A DNA stretch of 64,000 nucleotides, from NCBI RefSeq assembly GCF_037040815.1, contig NZ_CP146232.1, positions 620,001-684,000 on the forward strand. Direction: 5' to 3'. Source of the DNA: Pararoseomonas sp. SCSIO 73927 (lineage in GTDB: Bacteria; Pseudomonadota; Alphaproteobacteria; Acetobacterales; Acetobacteraceae). The position numbers and the translations under genes were made by a program. Below the pieces are notes generated by a model. The model did not search any database and was not told the origin of the DNA. It saw nothing but the letters and a program-made list of their open reading frames with translations. Shown piece by piece: positions 54,349-62,595 of this stretch (positions are counted from its first letter, which is position 1; every line of letters begins with the position of its first letter).

Positions 54349-56186
54349 GCCTCACGCCCCCGCAGCCACAGCCGGCGCACGGCCCCCGCGATACCCTCGG
54401 GGAAGGCGACGACGAGGGTCACGATCACCGCGCCCAGCACCAGCCGCCATAGATCGGTGGAGCGCATCAGCACGTCCGCCAGTCCCGTGTAGACGAGGGC
54501 GCCGATGATCGGCCCGGCCACCGTCTGCAGCCCGCCCAGCAGCACCATCAGCAGCGCCTCCACCGAGTGCGCGATGGAGATGTAGGTCGGGAAGATGCTG
54601 CCCTTGCCGTAGGAGAACAGCGCGCCGGACAGCCCGCAGGCCGCCCCCGCCACGGTAATGGCCGCGATCCGCAGCCCCTTCACGTCCAGCCCGATGGCCG
54701 CCGCGCGCGGGGCGGAATCCCGTGCCGCCCGCAGCGCGTAGCCGTAGGGCGCGTAGAGGATCCGCCGCAGCAGCAGCGCCCCGCCGACCGAGAGCGCCAG
54801 CGCCAGCCAGTAGAAGACCCGCGTCTCCGAGGCCCAGGCCGGCCGCACCAGCCCCAGCAGCCCGTTGTCGCCCCCCGTCACCTCCACCCACTGGAAGGAG
54901 ACGGCCCAGACGATCTGCGCGAAGGCGAGCGTCAGCATGGAGAGGTAAACGCCGGAGAGCCGCACCACGAACCAGCCGAACCCCGCCGCCACGATCCCCG
55001 CGACGAGCGGCGCGGCGAGCAGCCCCACCGGCATGGGCGCGGCGATCCACTGCATCAGCAGCCCCGCCGCGTAGGCGCCGATGCCGAACCAGGCCGCGTG
55101 GCCGAAGCTCGCCATCCCGCCCGGCCCCATCATGAAGTGCAGCGACACGGCGAAAAGGATTGCGACGCAGGCATCCGTCAGGACGGTGAGCGCGTACTCC
55201 CCCACCAGGAAAGGCGCGGCGACCGCCAGCAGCAGCGCCACGGCGCCCAGGGCCTTCAGCTCCGGCGGCGCGGCGCGGATGACGGGCGCGGCCACTGTCG
55301 CCTCCCGCGCCTCCGCCTGCGGCCGGCCCAGCAGCCCGTTGGGGCGGAACACCAGCACCACGGCCATGACGAGGAAGACGAGCACCAGCGTGATCTTCGG
55401 CACCAGCACGATGCCGAAGGCCTGGAGGACGCCGATGAGCAGGCTGGCGACGAAAGCCCCCGTCAGGCTGCCCAGTCCGCCCACCACCACCACGACGAAG
55501 GCGTCCGTGATGACCGCGAGGTCGATGTTGAGGTTGGCCGAGGCGCTGGGCAGCGAGAGCGCGCCGCCCAGCCCCGCCAGCCCCGCGCCCAGCGCGAACA
55601 CGGCCGTGAACAGCGTGCGCTGGTTCACCCCCAGCGCCGCCACCATCTCGCGGTCCAGCGTGGCGGCGCGCACCAGCGTGCCCCAGCGCGTGCGGTTCAT
55701 CAGCAGCCACAGCAGCCCCAGCACCACCGGCCCGATCGCGATGAGGATCAGGTCGAAGAGCGGAAAGCGGCTGCCGCCGATCTCCACGAACCCCCGCAGC
55801 CAGCGCGGGCGCGGCAGGGGCAGCTCCACCGCCCCCCACAGCCAGAGCGTGATGTCCTGCAGCATCAGCACCACGCCGAAGGTAGCGAGAAGCTGGAACA
55901 GCTCCGGCGCGCGATACACCCGCCGCAGCACCACCAACTCCAGCACCACCCCGATCGCCGCGGTGGCGAGCGCGGTGAGGAGGACGCCGAGGACGAACCA
56001 CTCCGGGTCCCGCGGCAGCCGCGTGAGGATGCTCCACCCGATATAGGCGCCGAGCATCATGAGCGACCCGTGGGAGAAGTTCACGATCCGGGTGACGCCG
56101 AAGATGATCGTCAGCCCGGACGCCACGAGAAAAAGCGACGAGGCCCCGGCGAGCCCGGTCAGCAGTTGAGGAAGGATGCTGTCCAT
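54345..56186 (-). CDS. Fused LivH-LivM permease of the nic locus importer
   Basis: The 613-residue protein joins both permeases in one chain. Residues 1-295 are LivH-like (GLTIIFGVTRIVNFSHGSLM, RAATLDREMVAALGVNQRTL, VFRPNGLLGRP). Residues about 310-613 are LivM-like (LHFMMGPGGMASFGHAAWFG, GVYLSMLTLAFAQIVWAVSF, YALRAARDSAPRAAAIGLDV). Each half has about eight membrane segments. The fusion means one gene supplies the whole pore. It overlaps the LivG gene by ATGA and lies 20 bp after the binding-protein gene. Confidence 0.93.
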   Translation of the reverse strand: MDSILPQLLTGLAGASSLFLVASGLTIIFGVTRIVNFSHGSLMMLGAYIGWSILTRLPRDPEWFVLGVLLTALATAAIGVVLELVVLRRVYRAPELFQLLATFGVVLMLQDITLWLWGAVELPLPRPRWLRGFVEIGGSRFPLFDLILIAIGPVVLGLLWLLMNRTRWGTLVRAATLDREMVAALGVNQRTLFTAVFALGAGLAGLGGALSLPSASANLNIDLAVITDAFVVVVVGGLGSLTGAFVASLLIGVLQAFGIVLVPKITLVLVFLVMAVVLVFRPNGLLGRPQAEAREATVAAPVIRAAPPELKALGAVALLLAVAAPFLVGEYALTVLTDACVAILFAVSLHFMMGPGGMASFGHAAWFGIGAYAAGLLMQWIAAPMPVGLLAAPLVAGIVAAGFGWFVVRLSGVYLSMLTLAFAQIVWAVSFQWVEVTGGDNGLLGLVRPAWASETRVFYWLALALSVGGALLLRRILYAPYGYALRAARDSAPRAAAIGLDVKGLRIAAITVAGAACGLSGALFSYGKGSIFPTYISIAHSVEALLMVLLGGLQTVAGPIIGALVYTGLADVLMRSTDLWRLVLGAVIVTLVVAFPEGIAGAVRRLWLRGREA

Positions 56187-56205
56187 AGGCTCGCCGGAAT
56201 TCCCC

Positions 56206-57417
56206 TCAGTTGGCGGAGGCGGGGCGCATGGCGCGCACCGCGTCGTCGGTCGGCAGCAGATCCTTGCCGTCCACGTAGCGCCAGTCCGCCATCACGCCGG
56301 CATTCCCGCGCAGGGCGGTCTTGCCGACGAAGACGCCGAGCGTCCCCTGGTGGTCCTGCGCGCGCCAGGTCACGGGGCCCACGGGGCTCTCGAAGGAGGC
56401 GCCGCGGAAGCCCTCCGCCATGCGCTCCACCTCCACCGAGCCCGCCTTGGCGATGCCGGCCGCGATGGACTGGATCAGCGCGTAGCCCACCAGCGACCCG
56501 CACATCGGCTTGGCGTTGAACCGCCGCCGGTAATCGGCCGCGTAGGCCTTGTGCGCGGGGGTGTCGATCGCCTCGCCGGGATAGCCCGTCACGATCCAGC
56601 CCTCCGGCGCCTCGTCGCCCAGCGGGTCCAGGTATTCCGGCTCCCCGGTCAGCATGGAGACGACGCTGCGGCGCTCGAACAGCCCGCGCGTGTTGCCCTG
56701 GCGCACGAAGTTCGTCAGGTCCGGGCCGAACAGCACGTTGAAGATGCCCTCCGGGCGCATCCCCTCCAGCGCCTGCACCGTCGCGCCCGCGTCCACGCGG
56801 CCCAGCGCCGGCCACTGCTCGCCCACGAAGGTCACGTCCGGCCGCTTGGCCGTCAGGATCTGGCGGAACCACTTCACGGCGGACTGGCCGTACTCGTAGT
56901 TCGGCGCCACCACGGCCCAGCGCTTGGCGGGCAGCTTCGCCGCCTCCTCAGCCAGGATCGCGGCCTGCATGTAGGTGCTGGGGCGCAGGCGGAAGGTGTA
57001 GCGGTTGCCGCGGTCCCACACCATCGCGTCCGTCAGCGGCTCACCGCCGACATAGAGGCGCTTGTTCTGCAGCGCGTACTCGCTGAGGGCGAGGCCGACA
57101 TTGGAGAGGAAGGCGCCCGCCAGCACGTCCACCTTCTGGTCGTTGTACAGCTCGCCCGCCAGCCGCACCGCGTCCTGCGGCCGCCCCGCATCGTCGCGCG
57201 TGATCAGCTCCAGCGGCCGCCCCAGCACGCCGCCGCGCCCATTGATCGCCTCCGCCGCCAGCTGCATGGCGTTACGGTAGGGCAGGGTAAAGGCGGGCTG
57301 CGCGGTGTAGGAGTTGATCTCGCCGATGCGGATGGGGTTGCTCCCCTGCGCGCGGACCAGGCCGGGCAGGGCGAGCGAACCGGTCGCGCCGAGGATCAGG
57401 CGCCGTGAGACGGGCAT
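56206..57417 (-). CDS. Branched-chain-type ABC transporter substrate-binding protein (LivK-like)
   Basis: The 403-residue protein has a signal peptide (MPVSRRLILGATGSLALPGL, then VRAQG) and the type I periplasmic fold: IRIGEINSYTAQPAFTLPYR, LAAEAINGRGGVLGRPLELI, APNYEYGQSAVKWFRQIL and FEMIRP-like ends are replaced by WRYVDGKDLLPTDDAVRA. It would bind the substrate for the fused permease. The ATG at 57417 places the leader properly; the longer frame adds Pro/Arg-rich residues. It lies 40 bp after nicX on the same strand, so a pyridine carboxylate is the likely ligand. Confidence 0.9.
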   Translation of the reverse strand: MPVSRRLILGATGSLALPGLVRAQGSNPIRIGEINSYTAQPAFTLPYRNAMQLAAEAINGRGGVLGRPLELITRDDAGRPQDAVRLAGELYNDQKVDVLAGAFLSNVGLALSEYALQNKRLYVGGEPLTDAMVWDRGNRYTFRLRPSTYMQAAILAEEAAKLPAKRWAVVAPNYEYGQSAVKWFRQILTAKRPDVTFVGEQWPALGRVDAGATVQALEGMRPEGIFNVLFGPDLTNFVRQGNTRGLFERRSVVSMLTGEPEYLDPLGDEAPEGWIVTGYPGEAIDTPAHKAYAADYRRRFNAKPMCGSLVGYALIQSIAAGIAKAGSVEVERMAEGFRGASFESPVGPVTWRAQDHQGTLGVFVGKTALRGNAGVMADWRYVDGKDLLPTDDAVRAMRPASAN

Positions 57418-57457
57418 GGAGCTACTCCTGGTCGGGTTGGGATGCGGAAGCGGCCGT

Positions 57458-58510
57458 TCACTCGGCCGCCAGAGGCGCCTCATCAAGAACCTTGCCGTCC
57501 AGCGTCACCGGCACGCCGTCCAGCCGCACGGTGCAGCGGCGCAGCGGGATATCGATGTGGCAGGGCGTGTTCCGCGTGCCGCCCGCCTCCGTGTTCGGCC
57601 CGAGCGAGAACAGGAAGTTCCCGGCAAAGGCCCGCGCATCCATCCCGATCGTCTGCTCCCGGTCATACAGCGAGAGAACGGACCACCGCGCCCGGTCCTG
57701 CAGCCCCCAGCCGATATGGGAGATGGCGTAGGCCTCGGGATCGTTGAAGCTGTCCATGTAGTCGCGCAGCAGCTCCGCATCCAGGCCGCCCTCGACCTTC
57801 ACGGCGTAGCCGTCCTTCACGGTCAGCACGATCTTGTCCTGCGTGTAGGACTTCTGCGGCAGCAGGATGTCGCCCCGGTCGATCACGATCGTGCCGTTCG
57901 ACTTCCCCTCGTTCGGCCAGGTCGCCAGGAACCCCGAAGGCCAGTGGTCCCACCGCCCCGGCGCGTCCACGAAGCCGTACTCCTCCAGCAGCGGGTACTC
58001 GCCGACCGCGAACCGGATATCCGTCCCGGCTGCGGAGGTCACGTGCATCTCCTTCGCCGCCTTCAGCTTCTCGGCGGCCGCCTTCACCCGCAGCTTGTCC
58101 GCCATCGTCGGCACCAGCCGCGCCAGAACCTCCGGCGGCTCCACCGCCAGCAGCATCCGCGTCCCGCTCTCCAGGATTTCCCCCTGCTCGGGGGAGAAGA
58201 GAAGCAGCATCAGGTCCAGCACCAGGTCGCTCGCCTTCAGCGCCGCCATTCCCGCCGGGTTCCCCGTCAGCGGCGTGTCGCCCACGAAGGCCAGCGCGTC
58301 GCGGGAGAGCGAGGCCTCCCCGTTCATCGGCGGCAGGTCCAGGCGATTCACGATCGCGCCCATCCCGCGCGCCGCGATCATCGCGGTGGAGAGAGTCTGC
58401 GGGTGCGTCGCCGCCCCCGTCAGCACCGTCACCACCTCGCCCGATTTCAGGTTCGACAGCGCCAGGACCTTCTTCCAGGCCTCGACCATGTCCGCATCGC
58501 TGATCGCCAT
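57458..58510 (-). CDS. nicX: 2,5-dihydroxypyridine 5,6-dioxygenase NicX
   Basis: The 350-residue length equals Pseudomonas NicX as I know it, and long segments agree: GDTPLTGNPAGMAALKASDL, LLAVEPPEVLARLVPT, EYGFVDAPGRWDHWPSGFLA, AYAISHIGWGLQ, MDARAFAGNFLFSLGPNTEA and NTPCHIDIPLR. The His/Asp residues in these segments bind the Fe(II). It opens 2,5-dihydroxypyridine to N-formylmaleamate. The ATG at 58510 follows a GGGAAGG box and an operator palindrome 24 bp further up. It is the first gene of the long minus-strand nic unit. Confidence 0.94.
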   Translation of the reverse strand: MAISDADMVEAWKKVLALSNLKSGEVVTVLTGAATHPQTLSTAMIAARGMGAIVNRLDLPPMNGEASLSRDALAFVGDTPLTGNPAGMAALKASDLVLDLMLLLFSPEQGEILESGTRMLLAVEPPEVLARLVPTMADKLRVKAAAEKLKAAKEMHVTSAAGTDIRFAVGEYPLLEEYGFVDAPGRWDHWPSGFLATWPNEGKSNGTIVIDRGDILLPQKSYTQDKIVLTVKDGYAVKVEGGLDAELLRDYMDSFNDPEAYAISHIGWGLQDRARWSVLSLYDREQTIGMDARAFAGNFLFSLGPNTEAGGTRNTPCHIDIPLRRCTVRLDGVPVTLDGKVLDEAPLAAE

Positions 58511-58533
58511 CGGCTCTGCCTTCCCGCTGAAAC

Positions 58534-58551
58534 TAACTGAGCGTACAGTTA
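58534..58551. promoter_or_regulatory. Operator-like palindrome upstream of nicX
   Basis: TAACTG-AGCGTA-CAGTTA has the same perfect 6-bp arms and spacer CGT as the site before nicC. It lies 24 bp upstream of the nicX start and 133 bp upstream of the divergent flavin reductase start. It could therefore serve the nicX unit and perhaps also the reductase. It is the second candidate site for the TetR protein at 47005. Confidence 0.75.
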
Positions 58552-58684
58552 TGTCCAAAGCGCCGAAAAGCGGAATTCCGCCCTGCAGCGCAACATCCCG
58601 CCCACGCCAGCACCCGATCCGCCCATCTTGCATGCACATGGCAGGTCAGGTGACCATTTCCTGAACAGCCGCCAGGATCACCCT

Positions 58685-59299
58685 ATGGACCAGCACTTCT
58701 ACGAGCCCCGGCTCGGCCACGGCCTGCCGCACGACCCCTTCAAGGCCATCATCGCACCCCGCCCCATCGGCTGGATCAGCAGCATGGACCCGGACGGCCG
58801 CGTGAACCTGGCCCCCTACAGCTACTTCAACGGCTTCGGCTCCGCGCCCCCCGTCGTCGCCTTCGGCAGCGAGGGGCGCAAGGACAGCGTCCGCAACATC
58901 GAGGCGACCGGCGAGTTCGTCTGCAACTTCGTTACCCGCGAGCTGGCGGAGGCGATGAACCAGAGCTGCGCCCCCCTTCCCCACGGCATGTCGGAGTTCG
59001 AGCACGCCGGCCTCGAGGCCGCCCCCTGCCGCCTCGTGCGCCCCCCGCGCGTCGCCGCCTCCCCCGCCGCGCTGGAGTGCCGCGTGCTGCAGGTGGTCTC
59101 GCCGAAGGACCTGGACGGGCGCGAGATCGGCACGCACATCGTCCTCGGCCAAGTCGTCGGCGTGCACATCAACCGCGCCTTCCTGAAGGACGGGATCTTC
59201 GACACCAAGGCCGCCCGCCCCATCGGCCGCTGCGGCTACCGCGGCGACTACGCGGAGATCGGCGAGATGTTCGAGATGATCCGCCCCAACTTCCCCTGA
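58685..59299 (+). CDS. Flavin reductase-like (DIM6/NTAB) family protein
   Basis: The 204-residue split-barrel flavoprotein has AIIAPRPIGWISSMDPDGRV, NLAPYSYFNGFGSAPPVVAF and GEFVCNFVTRELAEAMN, the FMN-binding pattern of this family. It may reduce flavin for a partner oxygenase or act as an oxidoreductase itself. It is divergent from nicX and may share its operator, so it may belong to pyridine catabolism; Pseudomonas nic clusters have none as far as I recall. The ATG at 58685 has AGGA at 58671-58674. The stop overlaps the LysR start (TGATG). Confidence 0.87.
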   Translation: MDQHFYEPRLGHGLPHDPFKAIIAPRPIGWISSMDPDGRVNLAPYSYFNGFGSAPPVVAFGSEGRKDSVRNIEATGEFVCNFVTRELAEAMNQSCAPLPHGMSEFEHAGLEAAPCRLVRPPRVAASPAALECRVLQVVSPKDLDGREIGTHIVLGQVVGVHINRAFLKDGIFDTKAARPIGRCGYRGDYAEIGEMFEMIRPNFP

Positions 59300-60198
59300 T
59301 GCGCCTCACGCTGGAACAGCTCCGCGTCTTCGTCGCCGTCGCGGAACGCCAGCACGTCACCCGCGCGGCGGAGGCGCTGCACCTCACCCAGTCCGCCACC
59401 AGCGCCGCCGTCGCCGCCCTTGAATCCCGCAGCGGCCTCCGCCTCTTCGACCGGATCGGCCGCGGCATCGCCCTCACCGCCGCCGGCCGCGAGTTCCTGC
59501 CGGAAGCCCGTGCCGTGCTGGCCCGGGCGGAGGCGGCGGAGAACGTCCTGGCGGACCTCGCCGGGCTCGGCCGCGGCACTCTCCCCGTCCACGCCAGCCA
59601 GACGATCGCGAGCTACTGGCTCCCCCGCCACCTCGTCGCCTTCCGCCGCGCCCATCCCGGCATCGCCGTGCCGCTGGCCATCGGCAACACCGCGGGGGTG
59701 GCCGCCGCCGTCCGCGCCGGCACCGCCGAGCTCGGCTTCGTGGAGGGCGCGGTGGAGGACGCCCAGCTCCTCGCCCGCACGGTCGCCACGGACCAGCTCG
59801 TCATCGTCGTCGCCCCCGCCCACCCCTGGGCCCGGCACCCGCCCGCCACCCTGACCGGGCTGACGGAGGGCGACTGGGTCCTGCGCGAGCCCGGCTCCGG
59901 CACCCGCTCCGCCTTCGAGGATTCCCTCCGCGACGCCGGCCTCGCCCCGCGCTCCCTCCGCGTCGCCCTCGAGCTTCCCTCCAACGAATCCGTGCGCGGC
60001 GCGGTGGAGGCCGGCCTCGGCGCCACCGCCCTCTCCGCCTCCGTCACCGCCCCCTCGATCGAGGCCGGGCTCCTCCACCGCGTGCCCCTGGACCTCCCCG
60101 CCCCGGCCCTCCGGCGCGCCTTTCAGGTGCTGCGCCACCGCGACCGCGCGCCCAGCCGCGCGGCGGAAGCCCTGCTGGCGCTTCTGCCCGGGGAGTGA
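59299..60198 (+). CDS. LysR-family regulator, CbbR/YeiE-like
   Basis: The 299-residue regulator has the N-terminal LTLEQLRVFVAVAERQHVTR and ALHLTQSATSAAVAALES, closest to the CbbR/YeiE/CysB-like branch. The effector domain begins LPVHASQTIASYWLPRHLVA. YeiE controls the YeiH transporter in enterobacteria, and a YeiH-family gene lies 274 bp downstream in convergent orientation, so that is a natural target. The start overlaps the flavin reductase stop by one base. Confidence 0.9.
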   Translation: MRLTLEQLRVFVAVAERQHVTRAAEALHLTQSATSAAVAALESRSGLRLFDRIGRGIALTAAGREFLPEARAVLARAEAAENVLADLAGLGRGTLPVHASQTIASYWLPRHLVAFRRAHPGIAVPLAIGNTAGVAAAVRAGTAELGFVEGAVEDAQLLARTVATDQLVIVVAPAHPWARHPPATLTGLTEGDWVLREPGSGTRSAFEDSLRDAGLAPRSLRVALELPSNESVRGAVEAGLGATALSASVTAPSIEAGLLHRVPLDLPAPALRRAFQVLRHRDRAPSRAAEALLALLPGE

Positions 60199-60210
60199 GC
60201 GCGGGTGGCC

Positions 60211-60465
60211 CCAGGGGAGGAGAGAAAGAATTCTCCCCTCCCCTGGACCCCACCCCTCATCTTCTTTCAAAGGGCTGCCGCGGGATGCGGAACCGGGGGC
60301 TCGCCGAGGGTCCACGACCCTCGGCGCCGGATATGGCAGTAAGGGCTGACCTCATTCAAAAAGTCCGCGGCGCAACGGCGCTCATCGTATCCGCGGCAGC
60401 CCGATCGCGGGGTCCGGGGTGGCCGTTGCCACCCCGGCGGGGGTCCAGGGGGCAGCGTCCCCTGG
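60211..60465. repeat. Cluster of REP-like palindromes between convergent genes
   Basis: Four stem-loops fill the gap after the LysR gene. CCAGGGGAGGAGAG pairs with CTCCCCTCCCCTGG (60211-60246, one mismatch). CGCCGAGGGTC pairs with GACCCTCGGCG (60302-60326, perfect 11 bp). CCGGGGTGGC pairs with GCCACCCCGG (60414-60437, perfect 10 bp). CCAGGGG pairs with CCCCTGG (60445-60465). The outer parts are related: CCCCTGGACCCC at the left and GGGGTCCAGGGG at the right are complementary, so the whole block could fold into one structure. It looks like a dispersed REP/MITE-type element and probably also ends transcription from both sides. Confidence 0.65.
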
Positions 60466-60471
60466 GGCCAC

Positions 60472-61542
60472 TCACGCCACCCCTAGCACCCGGATCAGCC
60501 CCAGGCTCACCGCCACCAGCAGCAGCAGCGACGCTACCGCCGCCCCCACCACGCGCCCGCCGGACCGCGCCACGCTCCGCAGGTCCACCCCCAGCCCCAG
60601 CGCAGCCATGGCCAGCACCGTCAGCGCCGTGGCAGCGCTCGCGAACGGCCCCAACAGCGCGGCCGTCAGCAACTCCAGGGAGCGCAGGGCGGCCAGCCCC
60701 AGGAAGCCCAGGATGAACCAAGGGATCAGCCGGGAGAGCGGCGGCCGCGCCCCGCCCCGCCCCGGCGCCAGCAGGGAGAGCGCCACCACCACCGGCCCCA
60801 GCATCAGCACCCGCACCAGCTTCACCAGCGTGCCGACCTGCACGCTCAGCGCCCCTACCGGCGCCGTGGCCGCCAGCACCTGCGGCACGGCATAGACCGT
60901 CAGCCCGGCCAGCACGCCGTACTGCCCGCCGCTCAACCCCAGCAGCGGCGCCAGCAGCGGCAGCGCCAGCACCACCGCCACGCCCAGCACGGCGGTGAAG
61001 GCGATGGCGGCGGCCACGTCCTCCCCCTTCGCACCCACCACCGGCGCCACGGCCGCGATGGCGGAGTTCCCGCAGATCGAGTTGCCGCAGGCCACCAGCA
61101 CGGCCAGCCGCGGCGCCAGCCCGAAGGCCCGCCCCAGGGCGTAGCTGGCCGGGATCGCCACCCCCACAACCGCCGCGATCCCCAGCAGCAGCTCCCACCC
61201 CACCGCCAGGATCGTCGCGGCGCTCAGCGAGGCGCCGAGCAGCACAACGGCCACCTCCAGCAGCACCTTGGCGGAGAAGTCGACCCCCGGCTTCCACCGC
61301 GGCCCCGGCCGCCAGCCCGTGCGGATGGCGCAGCCCAGCAGGATCGCCAGCACCAGCGTCTCCAGCCAGGCGCGGCCGAAAACTGCTTCCTCCAGCCGCG
61401 CCAGCCCCAGCGCGGCGAGCGAGACGGCGGCGCAGAGCACCACCCCCGGCAGGAGCCGGGCCGCGCGGCCGGCAAGCGTCATCCCGGCCGGGGCCGCTCC
61501 GGCCGGCCTCGCTCGAACCGGCGTCACTTCGGGCAGGGTCAT
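60472..61542 (-). CDS. YeiH-family putative sulfate/sulfite exporter
   Basis: The 356-residue protein has 9-10 membrane helices and the YeiH (UPF0324) pattern: LVLAILLGCAIRTG, FSAKVLLEVAVVLLGASLSA, LVACGNSICGNSAIAAVAPV and GLTVYAVPQVLAATAPVGAL. The GNSICGNSAI motif is the family hallmark. Members are proposed to export sulfite or related oxyanions. The ATG at 61542 (MTLPEVTPVRARPAG) leaves a short cytoplasmic arm. It converges with the LysR gene at 59299, its likely regulator, and has a palindrome upstream. Confidence 0.88.
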   Translation of the reverse strand: MTLPEVTPVRARPAGAAPAGMTLAGRAARLLPGVVLCAAVSLAALGLARLEEAVFGRAWLETLVLAILLGCAIRTGWRPGPRWKPGVDFSAKVLLEVAVVLLGASLSAATILAVGWELLLGIAAVVGVAIPASYALGRAFGLAPRLAVLVACGNSICGNSAIAAVAPVVGAKGEDVAAAIAFTAVLGVAVVLALPLLAPLLGLSGGQYGVLAGLTVYAVPQVLAATAPVGALSVQVGTLVKLVRVLMLGPVVVALSLLAPGRGGARPPLSRLIPWFILGFLGLAALRSLELLTAALLGPFASAATALTVLAMAALGLGVDLRSVARSGGRVVGAAVASLLLLVAVSLGLIRVLGVA

Positions 61543-61584
61543 GAAACGGCAATCTCCGGCCCGGGATGTGCGCCGGCCGGAGTC

Positions 61585-61603
61585 ATCCAACAAACAGTTG
61601 GAT
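61585..61603. promoter_or_regulatory. Inverted repeat upstream of the YeiH gene
   Basis: ATCCAAC-AAACA-GTTGGAT has perfect 7-bp arms and a 5-bp spacer, 43 bp upstream of the YeiH start, in an otherwise G+C-rich surrounding. It is a plausible regulator site for the LysR protein at 59299 or a GntR-type protein. No experimental link is known to me. Confidence 0.5.
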
Positions 61604-61639
61604 CAGATCGGAACGATCGTCCCGGTCGATCCTTCGACC

Positions 61640-62281
61640 CTACTTCGTCCCGAAGAGGCGGTCCCCCGCATCGCCCAGCCCCGGGCGGATGTAGGCGTGC
61701 TCGTCCAGCACCCGGTCCACCGCGCAGGCATAGACCGGCACGTCCGGATGCGCCTTCGCCAGCACGGAAACCCCCTCCGGCGCCGCCAGCAGGCAGGCGA
61801 AGCGCAGGTTCGCGCAGCCCGCCGCCTTCAGCCGCTCCAGCGCGGCGGCGGCCGAGTAGCCGGTGGCCAGCATGGGATCCACCACGATCACCAGCCGCTC
61901 CGCCACGTCCTCCGGCAGCTTCAGCAGGTACTCCACCGGGCGCTTGGACACGGGGTCGCGGTACATCCCGATATGTCCCACCCGCGCGGAGGGCACGAGG
62001 TCGAGCATGCCCGATGCGATCCCGTCCCCCGCCCGCAGGATGGAGACGATGCAGAGCTTCTTGCCCGCGATCTCCGGCGCCATCATCGGCTCCAGCGGCG
62101 TGTCGATCGGCACGTCCCGCACCGGCAGGTCCCGCGTCAGCTCATAGGCCATCAGCAGGCTGATCTCGCGCGCCAGCGCCCGGAACTCGCCCGTGGAGGT
62201 CTCCCGCCGCCGCATGATCGTCAGCTTGTGCTGCACCAGCGGGTGGGTGAGGAGCGTCAGCCTGGGGTGCACCTGGTCCAT
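61640..62281 (-). CDS. upp: Uracil phosphoribosyltransferase
   Basis: The 213-residue enzyme matches Upp throughout: [60 protein letters not shown] and the PRPP motif [20 protein letters not shown], then [20 protein letters not shown] and the C-terminal [11 protein letters not shown]. It forms UMP from uracil and PRPP in pyrimidine salvage. The ATG at 62281 gives [14 protein letters not shown], the usual start. It is about 100 bp upstream of the YeiH gene on the same strand but separately functional. Confidence 0.96.
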   Translation of the reverse strand: MDQVHPRLTLLTHPLVQHKLTIMRRRETSTGEFRALAREISLLMAYELTRDLPVRDVPIDTPLEPMMAPEIAGKKLCIVSILRAGDGIASGMLDLVPSARVGHIGMYRDPVSKRPVEYLLKLPEDVAERLVIVVDPMLATGYSAAAALERLKAAGCANLRFACLLAAPEGVSVLAKAHPDVPVYACAVDRVLDEHAYIRPGLGDAGDRLFGTK

Positions 62282-62595
62282 CGCGCCGCGCCTCCTGCCC
62301 GCCCGGCCCCAGGGCACGGGGCCGGCGCGGCCCTCCCATAACGCAGCCCGGCCCGGCGGCGAAGGCCGCGACCGACGCATCCTTGCCCTGGCCCCGCACC
62401 GGCGCGATCCCCGTCGCGGCCACCCCCGCATCCCCGAGCGATTTCTCCGGGAGCCGTCACGCCCTATAGGTGCCCCAATGGGTGCAAAGAGAACCCCGAT
62501 GCGCCCCGCCCCTGCCCCCAGCGGGCCGCAATGCCCTGCTAACCCCGCCGCAGGCCGCCCAAAGCAGGCCGCCTAAAGAGGACCCACACCCCCCC
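62282..62595. other. Divergent promoter region between upp and rfbB
   Basis: The 314-bp gap holds promoters for both genes. A TATAGG-like hexamer within CCCTATAGG (62462-62470) could be a -10 element towards rfbB. No coding frame or RNA fold is evident. Confidence 0.35.

Noticed and set aside
52883..57417. Calling the importer a branched-chain amino acid transporter (livFGHMK)
   Set aside because: The family is right, but the genes sit between nicX and nicA with overlaps, so a pyridine acid is more likely. I left the gene symbols empty.
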